In this document: positions 18,501 to 26,591 of the stretch, one piece after another | Layout: the number at the start of each line of letters is the position of its first letter | How positions within the stretch are numbered: the first letter of the stretch is position 1 | Origin: Eggerthella lenta DSM 2243 | Lineage (GTDB): Bacteria; Actinomycetota; Coriobacteriia; Coriobacteriales; Eggerthellaceae | Length of the DNA: 64,000 nt | Assembly (NCBI RefSeq): GCF_000024265.1 | Contig: NC_013204.1 | Location: forward strand, 620,001 to 684,000 | Reading direction: 5' to 3' | The notes under the pieces: generated by a model | The model's input: the letters and a program-made list of their open reading frames with translations, nothing else | What the model was told of the DNA's origin: nothing | Databases searched by the model: none | Translations under genes and position numbers: made by a program

Positions 18501-18810
18501 CGCGAACCACGCGTGGTGGTTCCCCGAGATGGACACGGCCAGCCACGGCTACGAGCTGGTGAACATCAACTGCGTGATGGATCCTTACGGCCAGGATGTG
18601 GTGTGCGGTGCAGCAACGATGCGCTCGGTTCCCGTGCTGGTTTATAAGGCTACGGCGGAAAACTCGCCGTTCGGCAACCCGGTGCCGTGCGATCCGCAGG
18701 GTAACCCGTGCATCTGCGATGCGGGCGATCCGCGGTTGAAGGAATGGATGGGAACGGGATTGCGATCTCGCGTTGAAGGCGAAGAGGCGTGGACCGGAGA
18801 GGGGGCGTAG
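15502..18810 (+). CDS. C1: Tat-exported molybdopterin oxidoreductase, catechol-dehydroxylase type
   Basis: 1102 residues, the longest of the five paralogues. It has a Tat signal (LTRRSFMKAM), then a CX2CX4C-X27-C 4Fe-4S motif (C52, C55, C60, C87 or C88) and the molybdopterin oxidoreductase fold. A cysteine in QVCKGPRHF (C183) sits where DMSO-reductase family enzymes place the metal ligand. The C-terminus has VYFHSEHRQLPWCRELWP and LGLEQGDWVWIESPWGKVR, shared by all five. Known relatives in gut Eggerthellaceae remove a hydroxyl from catechols (dopamine, catechin, hydrocaffeate, DOPAC types). The substrate here is unknown. RBS GGAAGGTGGGG lies upstream. It is first in an operon with ferredoxin and anchor genes. 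Confidence 0.9.
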   Translation: MTQLTLTRRSFMKAMAVTGAAASLTAVAEPMRALAEGVDADAGEVKRVRSCCRACGKVECGVWVTVRDGKVVKVEGDESAPQSRGHCCSKSQSSMQALYHPDRLRFPVKRTNPKGEDDPGWVRITLDEAFEICGEKLKEVKEKYGGESIFVMCGTSRVWSLGPYQGMKQLFGTPNAHLAYQVCKGPRHFGGIMTDEMGSPWMEVEAEPSVYVQWGTACEYSNYDSTNRTVTDVAHRASKHIVVDPRVTPLGKEADIWLPLRPGTDGALALSWLNWIIENEAYDDTMVRRWSNASFLYVDDKPELTQGWLVEGNGGINMKTKLLTEADLKEDGKYQRFMVWDEANERLTYWDAELGMWEGEEHRIPTTGTWIEHPYKPLVADAWLPDQSTFADPATEPDRFPDGFEECNPKGLPKRPSLLPGEVEVTLKDGTVHKARSVWDAFHQMTSEYTMEKAEEITGVPAAKSEEAVRAWTTRVNPLHGNGGIHFQLATDQNGNSIQNVRALQILSCITGNSDEPAGNRGSSKAQFDGNPGRSNMQAGAPYGDEAKMWDGRDVDLEGLAAKMQDFVQYLIDNDSPLAERYGNKVPSHEEALVIAKRMGGAFRTSQAWPNPKTVFERQANEVDAERFPLNRYWARWADANSIWDGCLDNDVPYQLHAGVCQSGDFMNMGNIDVAWEAMTKLDFFTDINLWFCPNNGNADVIFPCYHWLEVDTTRVSQGAGGFFGCGCAAVEAPGECIYDPDWNVGMYKAMGVPWNTKDESAEPSEILNFGEKTDYRWPNRSRVLKDNVDAWKTAEFPDGPTWEQAKEHFQKNGWMDCRTWHPERWGTYRRHEMGWRRQQGGFNLFPLVDDHPGFMTPSGLIEIWSLVCEAYLGDEDKFPVYREPTNSPVTTPEYFDAAKVADIDESKLRNMDYPASLQEHADATFLMTTGARQPVYFHSEHRQLPWCRELWPAPRLEMNPNDAARLGLEQGDWVWIESPWGKVREVLDLYYGISKGVVNANHAWWFPEMDTASHGYELVNINCVMDPYGQDVVCGAATMRSVPVLVYKATAENSPFGNPVPCDPQGNPCICDAGDPRLKEWMGTGLRSRVEGEEAWTGEGA

Positions 18811-18813
18811 ACG

Positions 18814-19473
18814 ATGACACAGTACGCAATCATCACCGATTTGAACCGGTGCGTCGGATGCCTTGCGTGCACGGTCGCATGCAAAGCGGTGAACAACGTG
18901 CCCGTCGGGGCGTTTTGGATCAAGACGCTGCGCGTGGGTCCGAATCCGATCGAGGGCGGAAGCGGCGATTGGCCCGACGTTGAGATGTATTTCCTGCCCA
19001 TCCAATGCCAGCATTGCGCCGATCCCGAGTGCGTGAAGGTGTGTCCCACGGGCGCCTCGCATAAGGCAGCCGACGGCACCGTGCAGATCGACAAGTCGAA
19101 GTGCATTGGCTGCCAGTTCTGCGCGATGAGCTGCCCCTACAACGTTCGCTACCTCAACGAAGAGGAGCGCGTGGTGGAGAAGTGCACGCTGTGCGAGCAG
19201 AAGATCGCCCAAGGCGAGCTTCCGCAGTGCGTGGCGCAATGCGGCTCGCGTGCGCGCTTCTTCGGCGACTTGGAGCAGGGCGTGGACGGGTTCGAGGCAC
19301 CGGCTCCGCCTCAAGCCCTGTCGTGCGACTACGCCGAAATGCAGCAGACGCGCGTCACGCTGAAGGAGTACGTCGAACCGTATACGGAAGACGAGATCCA
19401 TCGTCTGCCCGATGTTGGAAATGGCCCGGAGCTCATGTACCTGCTGCGCTCCGACCGAAAGTGGAGGGGGTAG
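18814..19473 (+). CDS. C1: four-cluster ferredoxin subunit (DmsB-like)
   Basis: The 219-residue electron-transfer subunit has four cysteine motifs: CVGCLACTVAC (C13, C16, C19, C23), CQHCADPECVKVCP, CIGCQFCAMSCP and CTLC-x11-CVAQC. This is the usual pattern of DmsB/NrfC-type proteins that link a membrane anchor to a molybdoenzyme. It has no signal peptide, so it is probably exported by riding with the Tat-tagged catalytic subunit. It lies 3 bp after the C1 catalytic gene and 3 bp before the anchor gene. The middle part is nearly identical to the other four ferredoxins, while the last 60 residues differ and may fit the specific catalytic partner. Confidence 0.92.
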   Translation: MTQYAIITDLNRCVGCLACTVACKAVNNVPVGAFWIKTLRVGPNPIEGGSGDWPDVEMYFLPIQCQHCADPECVKVCPTGASHKAADGTVQIDKSKCIGCQFCAMSCPYNVRYLNEEERVVEKCTLCEQKIAQGELPQCVAQCGSRARFFGDLEQGVDGFEAPAPPQALSCDYAEMQQTRVTLKEYVEPYTEDEIHRLPDVGNGPELMYLLRSDRKWRG

Positions 19474-19476
19474 ACC

Positions 19477-20382
19477 ATGGAACTGCAATGGCCTTTGATC
19501 GTGTTTACCACCCTGGTTGCCTGGTCGGCGGGGCTGTTCGGGACGCAGGCGCTGATGGCGGTGTTCGGCGTCGGGAAGAAGGCGCAGGTGCCGGCTTGGG
19601 TCTGCTCGGCCGTGCTGCTGGCGGCCGGCGGGATCGCGGTGTTCTTCCATCTCGAGCACTGGGAGCGGATATTCAACGGGTTCGGGCACCTGACGAGCGG
19701 GATCACCCAGGAATTGATCGCGATCATCGTGCTTGCCGTGGTGGCTATCGTCTACTTGGTGCTCATGCGCAAGTCCGACGACGGCGCGAGCGTGCCGAAG
19801 TGGCTGGCCTGGGTCGCCGTCGCGCTGTCGGTGGTGCTGGTCGCCGTGATGGCGCACTCGTACACGATGGCCGCCCGCCCCGCCTGGGACTCGGCCCTCT
19901 GGATCCTCTACGTCCTCGGCAACGCCTGCGTGTTGGGCCCCGCGACGTTCGCCCTCCTCTCCGCCTTGGCTGCAGGGGGACCCCGGGACCAGCCCGCCGA
20001 GCGCGCAGCCGACGCCGGGGCCCCCGCGGGTAGGACGCCCCTGGTAGGCGCAGCCGCCAACGCCCTCGCAACCCTCGCCTTCGCCGCCTTCCTCCAGCTC
20101 TCCGCCGGCTCCTTCGCCGACGTCGGCCTCTACTTCGACCCGACGCACCCCACCAAGGCCATGGCCGACGCAGCCGCGACGGTCGCCTCCCAGGCCCCGC
20201 TCCTGTGGCTGGGCGCCGTGGCCGTCGGCGCGATCGTCCCCCTGGCCGCCGCCTTCCTAGGCAGGCGCACGGGGAACTGGAAGCTCTGGGCCCCGGCAGC
20301 CATAATCGCCGCCCTCGTCGGAGCCGTCTGCATGCGCGTCGTCTTCTACAACCTGGGGCTCTCGGTCTTCATGTTCTACTAG
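19477..20382 (+). CDS. C1: DmsC/NrfD-like membrane anchor subunit
   Basis: The 301-residue membrane protein has about eight hydrophobic segments and DmsC-family features: FGTQALMAVFGVGKK near the start, FFHLEHWERIFNGFGHL, and a conserved C-terminus ending VFMFY. It probably oxidises menaquinol and passes electrons to the ferredoxin subunit. It is nearly identical in protein and DNA to the anchors of C2-C5, far more than the catalytic subunits are. A loop around residues 170-185 (SALAAGGPRDQPAERA) is the main variable segment. It is the last gene of the operon and is followed by a hairpin and two parS-like sites. Confidence 0.9.
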   Translation: MELQWPLIVFTTLVAWSAGLFGTQALMAVFGVGKKAQVPAWVCSAVLLAAGGIAVFFHLEHWERIFNGFGHLTSGITQELIAIIVLAVVAIVYLVLMRKSDDGASVPKWLAWVAVALSVVLVAVMAHSYTMAARPAWDSALWILYVLGNACVLGPATFALLSALAAGGPRDQPAERAADAGAPAGRTPLVGAAANALATLAFAAFLQLSAGSFADVGLYFDPTHPTKAMADAAATVASQAPLLWLGAVAVGAIVPLAAAFLGRRTGNWKLWAPAAIIAALVGAVCMRVVFYNLGLSVFMFY

Positions 20383-20396
20383 CGCGTCCCCCGATA

Positions 20397-20442
20397 GCGC
20401 CCGCGGGGGCGCCGCCGACCAGGCGAGCCCCTCCGCAGGCGC
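20397..20442 (+). terminator. GC-rich hairpin after the C1 anchor gene
   Basis: GCGCCCGCGGGGG (20397-20409) pairs with CCCCTCCGCAGGCGC (20428-20442). The same hairpin follows each of the five anchor genes within about 15-60 bp of the stop codon. No T-run follows, so it may stabilise the mRNA end rather than terminate. Confidence 0.5.
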
Positions 20443-20496
20443 AAGAGGGGGGGAGCCCCCCCCCGCCCCTCCTCGCCCGTGCGCGGCAACGCAGAA

Positions 20497-20512
20497 TGTT
20501 TCACGTGAAACA
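20497..20512. other. parS-like ParB-binding site, copy 1
   Basis: Exact TGTTTCACGTGAAACA, identical to the bacterial chromosomal parS consensus, a perfect 16-base palindrome. It is paired with the copy at 20532, 35 bp start to start. Confidence 0.75.
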
Positions 20513-20531
20513 TCAGCAACAAAAGAACGAA

Positions 20532-20547
20532 TGTTTCACGTGAAACA
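20532..20547. other. parS-like ParB-binding site, copy 2
   Basis: Exact TGTTTCACGTGAAACA, 35 bp from copy 1. The same pair with the same spacing recurs after operon C5. Confidence 0.75.
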
Positions 20548-20559
20548 TCCCAATTTCCC

Positions 20560-20628
20560 AGTCCTCTTCGAGCGCGATTCGTCTCCCCAAACCCCCTTGC
20601 AAACGACGAATCGCTCTCGAAGAGGGCT
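20560..20628. repeat. Hairpin element with conserved CCCCCTTGCAAA loop, copy 1
   Basis: The arms 20560-20583 and 20605-20628 pair with only two or three non-Watson-Crick positions around a 21-base loop (TCCCCAAACCCCCTTGCAAA core). Stem differences from the other copies are matched by changes on the opposite arm. Confidence 0.65.
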
Positions 20629-20732
20629 GGCGGCCTTTCCGTCCCCAGGCACCCCTTCCTGAAAACCGGATTCGGCACCCGTTTCTGCGACTTTTTCGGC
20701 TTCGTGGCAAGCGCCACGGGAAAGCCAACTTT

Positions 20733-20894
20733 TGGCAGGTTTTGCACGATATTCGTAGTCATTTGAGGAATGCTCGGCCAAGCCACTCTCGGCACAACCC
20801 TGCGAGCAGGCGAAACGCAAACTGCTTCGCGGCGGTGTTCCTTAGGGCTTTCTTTTAGCGGTTTGAAACCACGAATATCGTGCAAAACCTGCCA
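20733..20894. repeat. 24-bp perfect inverted repeat around 114 bp
   Basis: The left arm 20733-20756 (TGGCAGGTTTTGCACGATAT start) is the exact reverse complement of the right arm 20871-20894. The total length of 162 bp and lack of an ORF suggest a small non-autonomous element or a long RNA stem. No flanking target duplication was obvious. Confidence 0.6.
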
Positions 20895-20984
20895 GAAATC
20901 GGGAAAACTCTGGCGCAAGGGTCATTCGCAGGTCCTTTGCGGGTTGTCTGAAGGTCATTCGCTGAGAGACGGTCTGCTGGTTGC

Positions 20985-21065
20985 TTGCTTAAAGTAGGGC
21001 TGCGCATATAGTACAAAGTGCTAAGCGCCCGAACGGTACGCAGTTGCCTCCCTCGGGCGTTTTTT
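20985..21065 (+). ncRNA. Possible small RNA: promoter-like sequence followed at once by a terminator
   Basis: TTGCTT (20985-20990), 16 bp, TATAGT (21007-21012), then about 45 bp ending in a stem (CGCCCGA 21026-21032 with TCGGGCG 21053-21059) and six Ts. This would make an RNA of about 50 bases. Alternatively the stem is only a terminator for readthrough from C1. Confidence 0.35.
21026..21065 (+). terminator. Rho-independent terminator
   Basis: A 7-bp stem with a 20-base loop is followed by TTTTTT. It lies 18 bp from the 3' end of the convergent LuxR gene. Confidence 0.6.
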
Positions 21066-21082
21066 CATTTGAGGGCGTTATG

Positions 21083-22546
21083 CTACTCCCGCCCCTCGAT
21101 CACGTCCAGGAACTCCTGCTTGCTGTGGACGTCCATCTTTTGGTAGATGTGGCGCAGGTGGGTGGTCACCGTGCCGCGCGACAGGTAGAGGTCTTCCTGG
21201 ATGCGGGTGCTCGAGCGGCCCTTCGCGAACAGGATCATGATCTCGGTTTCCTTCGGCGACAGACCGTATTCCCCGGCCACGTCTTTGCAGCGGTCTTGGA
21301 AACGCTGGCGCCTCGGCTCGGCGCCGCCCTTGTCCTCATCGCCCTTCGCCAGCGCGATGAGGTCGTTCTCGTTGAACACGAACATGTACGAGATGAGGAT
21401 GGCCAGCGTGGCCAGCAGCGCGATCAGGCTGAGGCTCTGCGGCGAGAACGGCGCGAACGTGCACACGAACTGCCCCAGCGAGGAACCGAGCAGCACGCCG
21501 AGCGTCACCATGCCCCAGCCGATGCCGAACACCATGACGCCCGACAGCCGGTACGTGAACGAGATGTCGGCGAGCAGTATCCAGATGAGCACGTTGAACG
21601 TGCCGTAGCCGGCCAGCGCGATGGTGCTCTCGATCTCGGAAAAGCCGGTGAACACGGGCAGCAGCATGAAGAACACGGCCATGACCAGCATCACCGAGCG
21701 GTACACGGGACGTAGGCCCGTTTTGCTGGAGAGCAGCACGCAGCCGTAGACGATGGCGATGGTGAGCAGGCTCGACCAAAGGAGCGGGAAGCGGTAGAAG
21801 TTCTCGACGCTGGCCTCGTTCGCGGTGATGAACACCGCGCGCACCACGCCGTCGGCCATGCCGATGAGGCAGGCGCACACGCCGATCTTCCACGAGAACT
21901 TCCCCAGGTGGATCTCGAACGGCTGCACGACCGGCTCGGCTTTCGACGACCACGTCCTCAGCTTCACGAACAGAATCCAACCTGACGCGGCGGGCAGCAG
22001 CGCGCAGACCACGCACGCTCCGACGGGCGGCAAGGTCAGAACGGCGGGGAAGAGGGCCGCGGCGATCAGGAAGGCGAGCGGCGCTTCGAACGACGTGCGG
22101 CGGGGATCGACATTGCGGTACAGCTCGCCGTACCCCAGGTCGATGAGCCCCGATCCGGCGCCGGTCGATACCGAGCCGAACGCGCACAGCGCCAGCGCCG
22201 GTGCGCTCGGCAGGGTGGCGCAGGCGAGGGCCAGCGTGCCGACGGTGGTGAGGGCCGGGCCGAGGAAGCGGAACGCGCGATGGCCGATGAGCGCCGTGAA
22301 GCGCCGGTGGAAGATCGCGCTTGCGAACAGGGTCGCGCACAGCACGAGCGTCGATCCCAAGTAAGCCGCGCCGGGCAGCGGCTCGCCGTTCCACGTGATG
22401 GAGCTGGTGGCGGCGCCTAGGAACATGAGGTACACCCACGCGCGCGCCAGGGCGAAGCCGAGCATGCGCAGGTTCAACAGGCTGCGCGGCGCCGTCTCGC
22501 GCAGGCGATCCCGGGCGGTGGTCAGCGGTTTCGGCATGTGCGTCAC
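21083..22546 (-). CDS. Membrane-bound LuxR-family regulator, divergent from operon C2
   Basis: 487 residues with multiple hydrophobic segments over residues 25-400 and a C-terminal LuxR helix-turn-helix (LSPKETEIMILFAKGRSSTR, then GTVTTHLRHIYQKMDVHSKQ). The start is GTG 22546, eight bases after GAGGGGG; ATG 22537 is the alternative. The divergent position and the ATCATG-N7-CATGAT dyad in the shared upstream region point to control of C2. The membrane part is little like that of the C1 regulator beyond general layout. Confidence 0.9.
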   Translation of the reverse strand: MTHMPKPLTTARDRLRETAPRSLLNLRMLGFALARAWVYLMFLGAATSSITWNGEPLPGAAYLGSTLVLCATLFASAIFHRRFTALIGHRAFRFLGPALTTVGTLALACATLPSAPALALCAFGSVSTGAGSGLIDLGYGELYRNVDPRRTSFEAPLAFLIAAALFPAVLTLPPVGACVVCALLPAASGWILFVKLRTWSSKAEPVVQPFEIHLGKFSWKIGVCACLIGMADGVVRAVFITANEASVENFYRFPLLWSSLLTIAIVYGCVLLSSKTGLRPVYRSVMLVMAVFFMLLPVFTGFSEIESTIALAGYGTFNVLIWILLADISFTYRLSGVMVFGIGWGMVTLGVLLGSSLGQFVCTFAPFSPQSLSLIALLATLAILISYMFVFNENDLIALAKGDEDKGGAEPRRQRFQDRCKDVAGEYGLSPKETEIMILFAKGRSSTRIQEDLYLSRGTVTTHLRHIYQKMDVHSKQEFLDVIEGRE

Positions 22547-22670
22547 GAGAATTCCCCCTCAAGATCTCGATCCCCTGAGCCTCATTATAGCGTGCGCGAT
22601 CCGTCCGGCTCACGTGGCCCGATAGGTTGATGCGTGACGTCATGCTTTGCTCATCAGGTGTTTCTCCAAA

Positions 22671-22689
22671 ATCATGGGAAATGCATGAT
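22671..22689. promoter_or_regulatory. 19-bp dyad ATCATG-N7-CATGAT upstream of operon C2
   Basis: Perfect 6-base arms, 7-base spacer, 133 bp before the C2 start. A CATGAT half-site follows at 22728-22733, 44 bp further on, matching the C1 arrangement of one dyad plus one half-site. Confidence 0.6.
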
Positions 22690-22822
22690 GGGAAAGCCTC
22701 CGATTCGCCCGATTTTTTGCAGAAACGCATGATGCGCGGACGTCCCCTGCCGCGCATGCTCGAACAAAGCGGCGGGCGTTCTCGACGAGCCGTCGCAAGG
22801 ACGAGACGGAGAAGGAGGAGGA

Positions 22823-25800
22823 ATGGGAAAGCTCAATCTGACGCGCCGTGCGTTCACGAAGCTCACGGCCGTGACGGGTGCGGCGTTGGCCTGCGCGGCA
22901 GCGGTCGCCCCGAACGCGGCGCTGGCCGAAGATGCCGGAGCGGCCGCGCGCGGCGACGACGTGAAACGCGTGCGCACGTGCTGCCGCGGCTGCGGAAAGA
23001 TGGAGTGCGGCGTGTGGGTGACCGTGCAAAACGGCCGCGCTATCAAGGTGGAGGGCGACCAGTCGTCATTCCAGTCGAGCGGCAACTGCTGCGGCAAGTC
23101 GCAGTCGTCCATCCAGGCGGCGTACCACCCCGACCGCATCTACCATCCCATGAAGCGCACGAATCCCAAGGGCGAGGATCCCGGCTGGCAGCGCATCACG
23201 TGGGACGAGGCGATGGAGATCGTCGGCACCAAGTTCAACGAGCTGATGGACCGCTACGGCGGACAGTGCATCTTCAACATGGCGGGCACGTCGCGCCAGT
23301 GGGTGTACGGGCCCTACGCGTTCTACAAGTGGCTGTTCGACACGCCGAACGCGCACGTGGCGTCGGAAATCTGCAAGGGGCCGCGCCGTTTGATGGGGTG
23401 GATCAGCTCGGTCGACGGCGCGCCGTGGATGGCGCTGCGCGACGGGCCGCGCGTGTACGTGCAGTGGGGGACCGCGCCCGAAAACTCGAACTACGATGAC
23501 AGCTGCCGCAACCTCGTGGACAAGATGACCGAGGCCGACGTGCACATCTGCATCGATCCGCGCCTGTCCGGCTCGGGCAAGGAGGCCGACTACTGGCTGA
23601 ACCTGCGTCCCGGCTCCGACGGCGCGCTGGCGCTGTGCTGGCAGCACCTCGTCATCAAGAACGACCTGGTGGACTGGGAGTTCGTGAAGCGCTGGACGAA
23701 CTCGTCGTTCCTCGTGGTGGAGGACCGGGAGCCCACGGGCGGCCGCTACATCGACCTGTCCACGCCGCTCAACAACGCCGGCATCCCCGCCGACGTCGTG
23801 GGCACGAAGCTCAAGACGCGCCTGCTGAAGGAAAGCGATGTGGTGGAGGGCGGCAGCCCGCGCAAGTTCTACGCGTGGAACAAACTGGCCAACGACGGCG
23901 CCGGCGGCTTGGTGATGTGGGACGTCGACACCACGCAATGGGAGGGCTGCAACCACGTGGCCCCCACGCGCGACCAGATGGAGGTCGTGTACAAGGGCAC
24001 GTCGCAGGAGGGCTATTTGCCGCCGCTGTCCTATCACGAGCTGGAGGAAGCCGGCATCGACCTGGATATGCGTGGGACGCATGAGGTGGAGCTGCTCGAC
24101 GGTTCGAAGCACACGGCGAAGCCGGTGTGGGCGTACCTCGAGGAATCGGTGGCGGACTGCACGCCCGCGTGGTGCTCCGAGATCACGGGCCTCGATCCTG
24201 CGCTCATCGAAGAGGCGTGCCTCGTGTGGGCCACGCGTCCCGAGGGGCAGGATTACGGCAACGGCGGTATCCACCTGAACCTCGCGCCCGACCAGATCGG
24301 CAACTGCACGCAGACGGTGCGCGCGGTGCTGCACCTCATCTACATGACCGGCAACTTCGACACGCCCGCCGGCAACCGCGGCCTCACGCGCTCGCCCATC
24401 GACGAGCAGGCCACGGCCGCGCCCGGCTCGAACATGCCGCAGGAAGTGAAGGCCCAGCTGATCGCCTTGGGCGAGATCCCCGTGGAAGGCGTCACGCCCG
24501 ATCCCCTCAACGTGCCCGACCGCTACGACACGCTGTCGAACATGGTGGGCGCCGACGAGTTCCCCATCACGGCGTACTACAACGAGTGGGCCGACGCGAC
24601 GCGCATCTGGGACGCCTGCCTCACCGGCGAGCCGTACCCCGTGCGCGGCGGCATCAACGAGTCCGGCTCGTTCATGAACATGTCGAACGCGAACCTGGCC
24701 TGGGAGGCGTTGCAGTCGCTCGATTTCTGGGTGGACATCAACATGTTCCACCATCCCGGCACCGAGATGGCCGACATCCTGCTGCCGTGCCAGCATTGGC
24801 TGGAGATCAACAACATCCGCGTGTCGCAGGGCGCGTCCGGCGGTATCGGCGCCACCATCCGCGCGGTCGAGCCGCCCAGCGACACGAAGTTCGACTACGA
24901 CATCAACCGCCTGCTGTTCGACGCCGTGGGCGGCCCGAACGGAACCTGGACCAACATCGCGGGCGACGCGCCCGGCGGCTACCACGTGGACGAGCGCTTG
25001 GAGGACTGGTTCCAGAACAACTCGAAGACCAATCCCAAGGTGAAATGGCAGCATTGGGACGACTTCGTGGAGGACTTTCAGGAGAACGGCTGGATCAACG
25101 CCAAGGAGATCGAGCCCGACCGCTGGGGCACGTACCGCCGCTTCGAGACCGGCTGGATGCGCATCGGCAAGGACGCGTGCACCGGCTCCACGTTCAGCGC
25201 GGCGTTCGACGACGCCGGCAATCCGGTGAACAACTTCGGCTGCCCCACGCCGACGGGCCTCGTGGAATTTTGGCCGCTCGTGTTCGAGACGTACTGCGTG
25301 GACAAGGCGAACGAGTTCAACCCCGGCAAGTTCGACCTGGTGCACGAGATGATGCCGCACTACGACGAGCCGAAATCGGGCCCCAAGGGCGACGTGGACA
25401 TGAACGAGTATCCCATTATCCTCACCACCGGCCGCCGCATACCCGTGTACTTCCATTCCGAGCACCGGCAGCTGCCGTGGTGTCGCGAGCTGTGGCCGGC
25501 ACCGCGTTTGGAGGTGAACCCCGAAGACGCTGCCGAGCTGGGGCTCGAGCAGGGCGATTGGGCCTGGATCGAGACGGAGTGGGGCAAGGTGCGCCAGTGC
25601 GTCGATTTGTACTACGGCATCGCGAAGGGGTGGGCGAACGCCGAGCACGCCTGGTGGTTCCCCGAGCTGCCCGCGCCGACGCACGGGTTCGAGCTGTCGA
25701 ACATCGAGTGCATCTGGAACCCCTACGGCCAGGATCCGTTCATCGGGTCGTCCCACATGCGCGGCGTGCCCGTGAAGATATACAAGGCCACGCCCGAGAA

Positions 25801-25921
25801 CTGCCCCGACGGCAAGGTCATCCCCTGCGCGCCCGAGGACGGCACCGAGATCATCTACGATGCCTCCGACCCGCGCCTGAAGGAATGGCTGCCGAACTAC
25901 ACCATCCGAGAGGAGGCGTAA
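22823..25921 (+). CDS. C2: Tat-exported molybdopterin oxidoreductase, catechol-dehydroxylase type
   Basis: 1032 residues. Tat signal LTRRAFTKLT, then the 4Fe-4S motif (C54, C57, C62, C89 or C90) and the likely metal-ligand cysteine C184 in SEICKGPRRL. The C-terminal VYFHSEHRQLPWCRELWP and LGLEQGDWAWIETEWGKVR blocks match the other copies. Note that TEICKGPR-type residues differ in what follows (RRLMGW rather than RHFxx), so the active-site entrance may differ. RBS AAGGAGGAGG at ideal spacing. First gene of a three-gene operon. It likely removes a hydroxyl group from an aromatic compound; the substrate cannot be told from sequence. Confidence 0.9.
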   Translation: MGKLNLTRRAFTKLTAVTGAALACAAAVAPNAALAEDAGAAARGDDVKRVRTCCRGCGKMECGVWVTVQNGRAIKVEGDQSSFQSSGNCCGKSQSSIQAAYHPDRIYHPMKRTNPKGEDPGWQRITWDEAMEIVGTKFNELMDRYGGQCIFNMAGTSRQWVYGPYAFYKWLFDTPNAHVASEICKGPRRLMGWISSVDGAPWMALRDGPRVYVQWGTAPENSNYDDSCRNLVDKMTEADVHICIDPRLSGSGKEADYWLNLRPGSDGALALCWQHLVIKNDLVDWEFVKRWTNSSFLVVEDREPTGGRYIDLSTPLNNAGIPADVVGTKLKTRLLKESDVVEGGSPRKFYAWNKLANDGAGGLVMWDVDTTQWEGCNHVAPTRDQMEVVYKGTSQEGYLPPLSYHELEEAGIDLDMRGTHEVELLDGSKHTAKPVWAYLEESVADCTPAWCSEITGLDPALIEEACLVWATRPEGQDYGNGGIHLNLAPDQIGNCTQTVRAVLHLIYMTGNFDTPAGNRGLTRSPIDEQATAAPGSNMPQEVKAQLIALGEIPVEGVTPDPLNVPDRYDTLSNMVGADEFPITAYYNEWADATRIWDACLTGEPYPVRGGINESGSFMNMSNANLAWEALQSLDFWVDINMFHHPGTEMADILLPCQHWLEINNIRVSQGASGGIGATIRAVEPPSDTKFDYDINRLLFDAVGGPNGTWTNIAGDAPGGYHVDERLEDWFQNNSKTNPKVKWQHWDDFVEDFQENGWINAKEIEPDRWGTYRRFETGWMRIGKDACTGSTFSAAFDDAGNPVNNFGCPTPTGLVEFWPLVFETYCVDKANEFNPGKFDLVHEMMPHYDEPKSGPKGDVDMNEYPIILTTGRRIPVYFHSEHRQLPWCRELWPAPRLEVNPEDAAELGLEQGDWAWIETEWGKVRQCVDLYYGIAKGWANAEHAWWFPELPAPTHGFELSNIECIWNPYGQDPFIGSSHMRGVPVKIYKATPENCPDGKVIPCAPEDGTEIIYDASDPRLKEWLPNYTIREEA

Positions 25922-25925
25922 AGCC

Positions 25926-26591
25926 ATGACCCAGTACGCGATCGTCACCGATTTGAACCGGTGCGTCGGCTGCCTGGCCTGCATGGTTGCCTGCAAGGCG
26001 GTCAACAACGTGCCGGTGGGCAACTATTGGAACAAGGTGCTGCGCATCGGCCCCTCGCTGAAAGAGGGGGCCACGTCGTCGCACGACGTGGAGATGTACT
26101 ACCTGCCCGTGCAGTGCCAGCACTGCGCCGACCCCGAGTGCGTGAAGGTGTGCCCGACGGGCGCCTCGCACAAACTGGAGGACGGCACGGTGCAGATCGA
26201 CAAGGCGAAGTGCATCGGCTGCCAGTTCTGCGCGATGTCGTGCCCCTACAACGTGCGGTACCTGAACGAGGAAGAGGGCGTCGTGGAGAAGTGCACGCTG
26301 TGCGCGCAGATCGTGGGGCAGGGCGGGTTGCCGCAATGCGTCATCCAGTGCGGAGGGCGCGCCCGGTTCTTCGGCGATCTGGACCAGGGGATCGAGTCGT
26401 TCGAAGCCCCCGCCGTCGGCTACGACACCGATCGCACCTACGACGGCCTGTATGCAGGCAACCGCGTGACGCTGGGCGAGTTGGCGCAGGACTTCGATGC
26501 GAGCACCGATCTGCATCATCTGCCGAACGTCGGCAACGATCCGAACTTCGCGTTCATCCTGCGCAACCGCGACTGGAAGGGTGATGAATAA
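25926..26591 (+). CDS. C2: four-cluster ferredoxin subunit (DmsB-like)
   Basis: 221 residues with motifs CVGCLACMVAC, CQHCADPECVKVCP, CIGCQFCAMSCP and CTLC-x11-CVIQC. One difference from its paralogues is CTLCAQIVGQGG in place of CTLCEQKIAQGE. It lies 4 bp after the catalytic gene and shares one base with the anchor start (TAATG). It carries electrons from anchor to molybdoenzyme. Confidence 0.92.
   Translation: MTQYAIVTDLNRCVGCLACMVACKAVNNVPVGNYWNKVLRIGPSLKEGATSSHDVEMYYLPVQCQHCADPECVKVCPTGASHKLEDGTVQIDKAKCIGCQFCAMSCPYNVRYLNEEEGVVEKCTLCAQIVGQGGLPQCVIQCGGRARFFGDLDQGIESFEAPAVGYDTDRTYDGLYAGNRVTLGELAQDFDASTDLHHLPNVGNDPNFAFILRNRDWKGDE

Larger units (their letters stand above)
20383..21082. other. 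700-bp gap after operon C1: hairpins, parS pair, long inverted repeat, possible small RNA
   Basis: There is no protein gene. In order it holds a GC hairpin (20397-20442), two parS-like 16-mers, a loop-conserved hairpin (20560-20628), a segment shared with the region after C5 (20683-20713), a 24-bp inverted repeat pair, and a promoter-like and terminator pair (20985-21065). Confidence 0.6.

Noticed and set aside
20497-20547. parS-like palindromes as ordinary terminators
   Set aside because: They have no loop and no T-run, and match the ParB consensus over all 16 bases. A terminator role is less likely, though not excluded.
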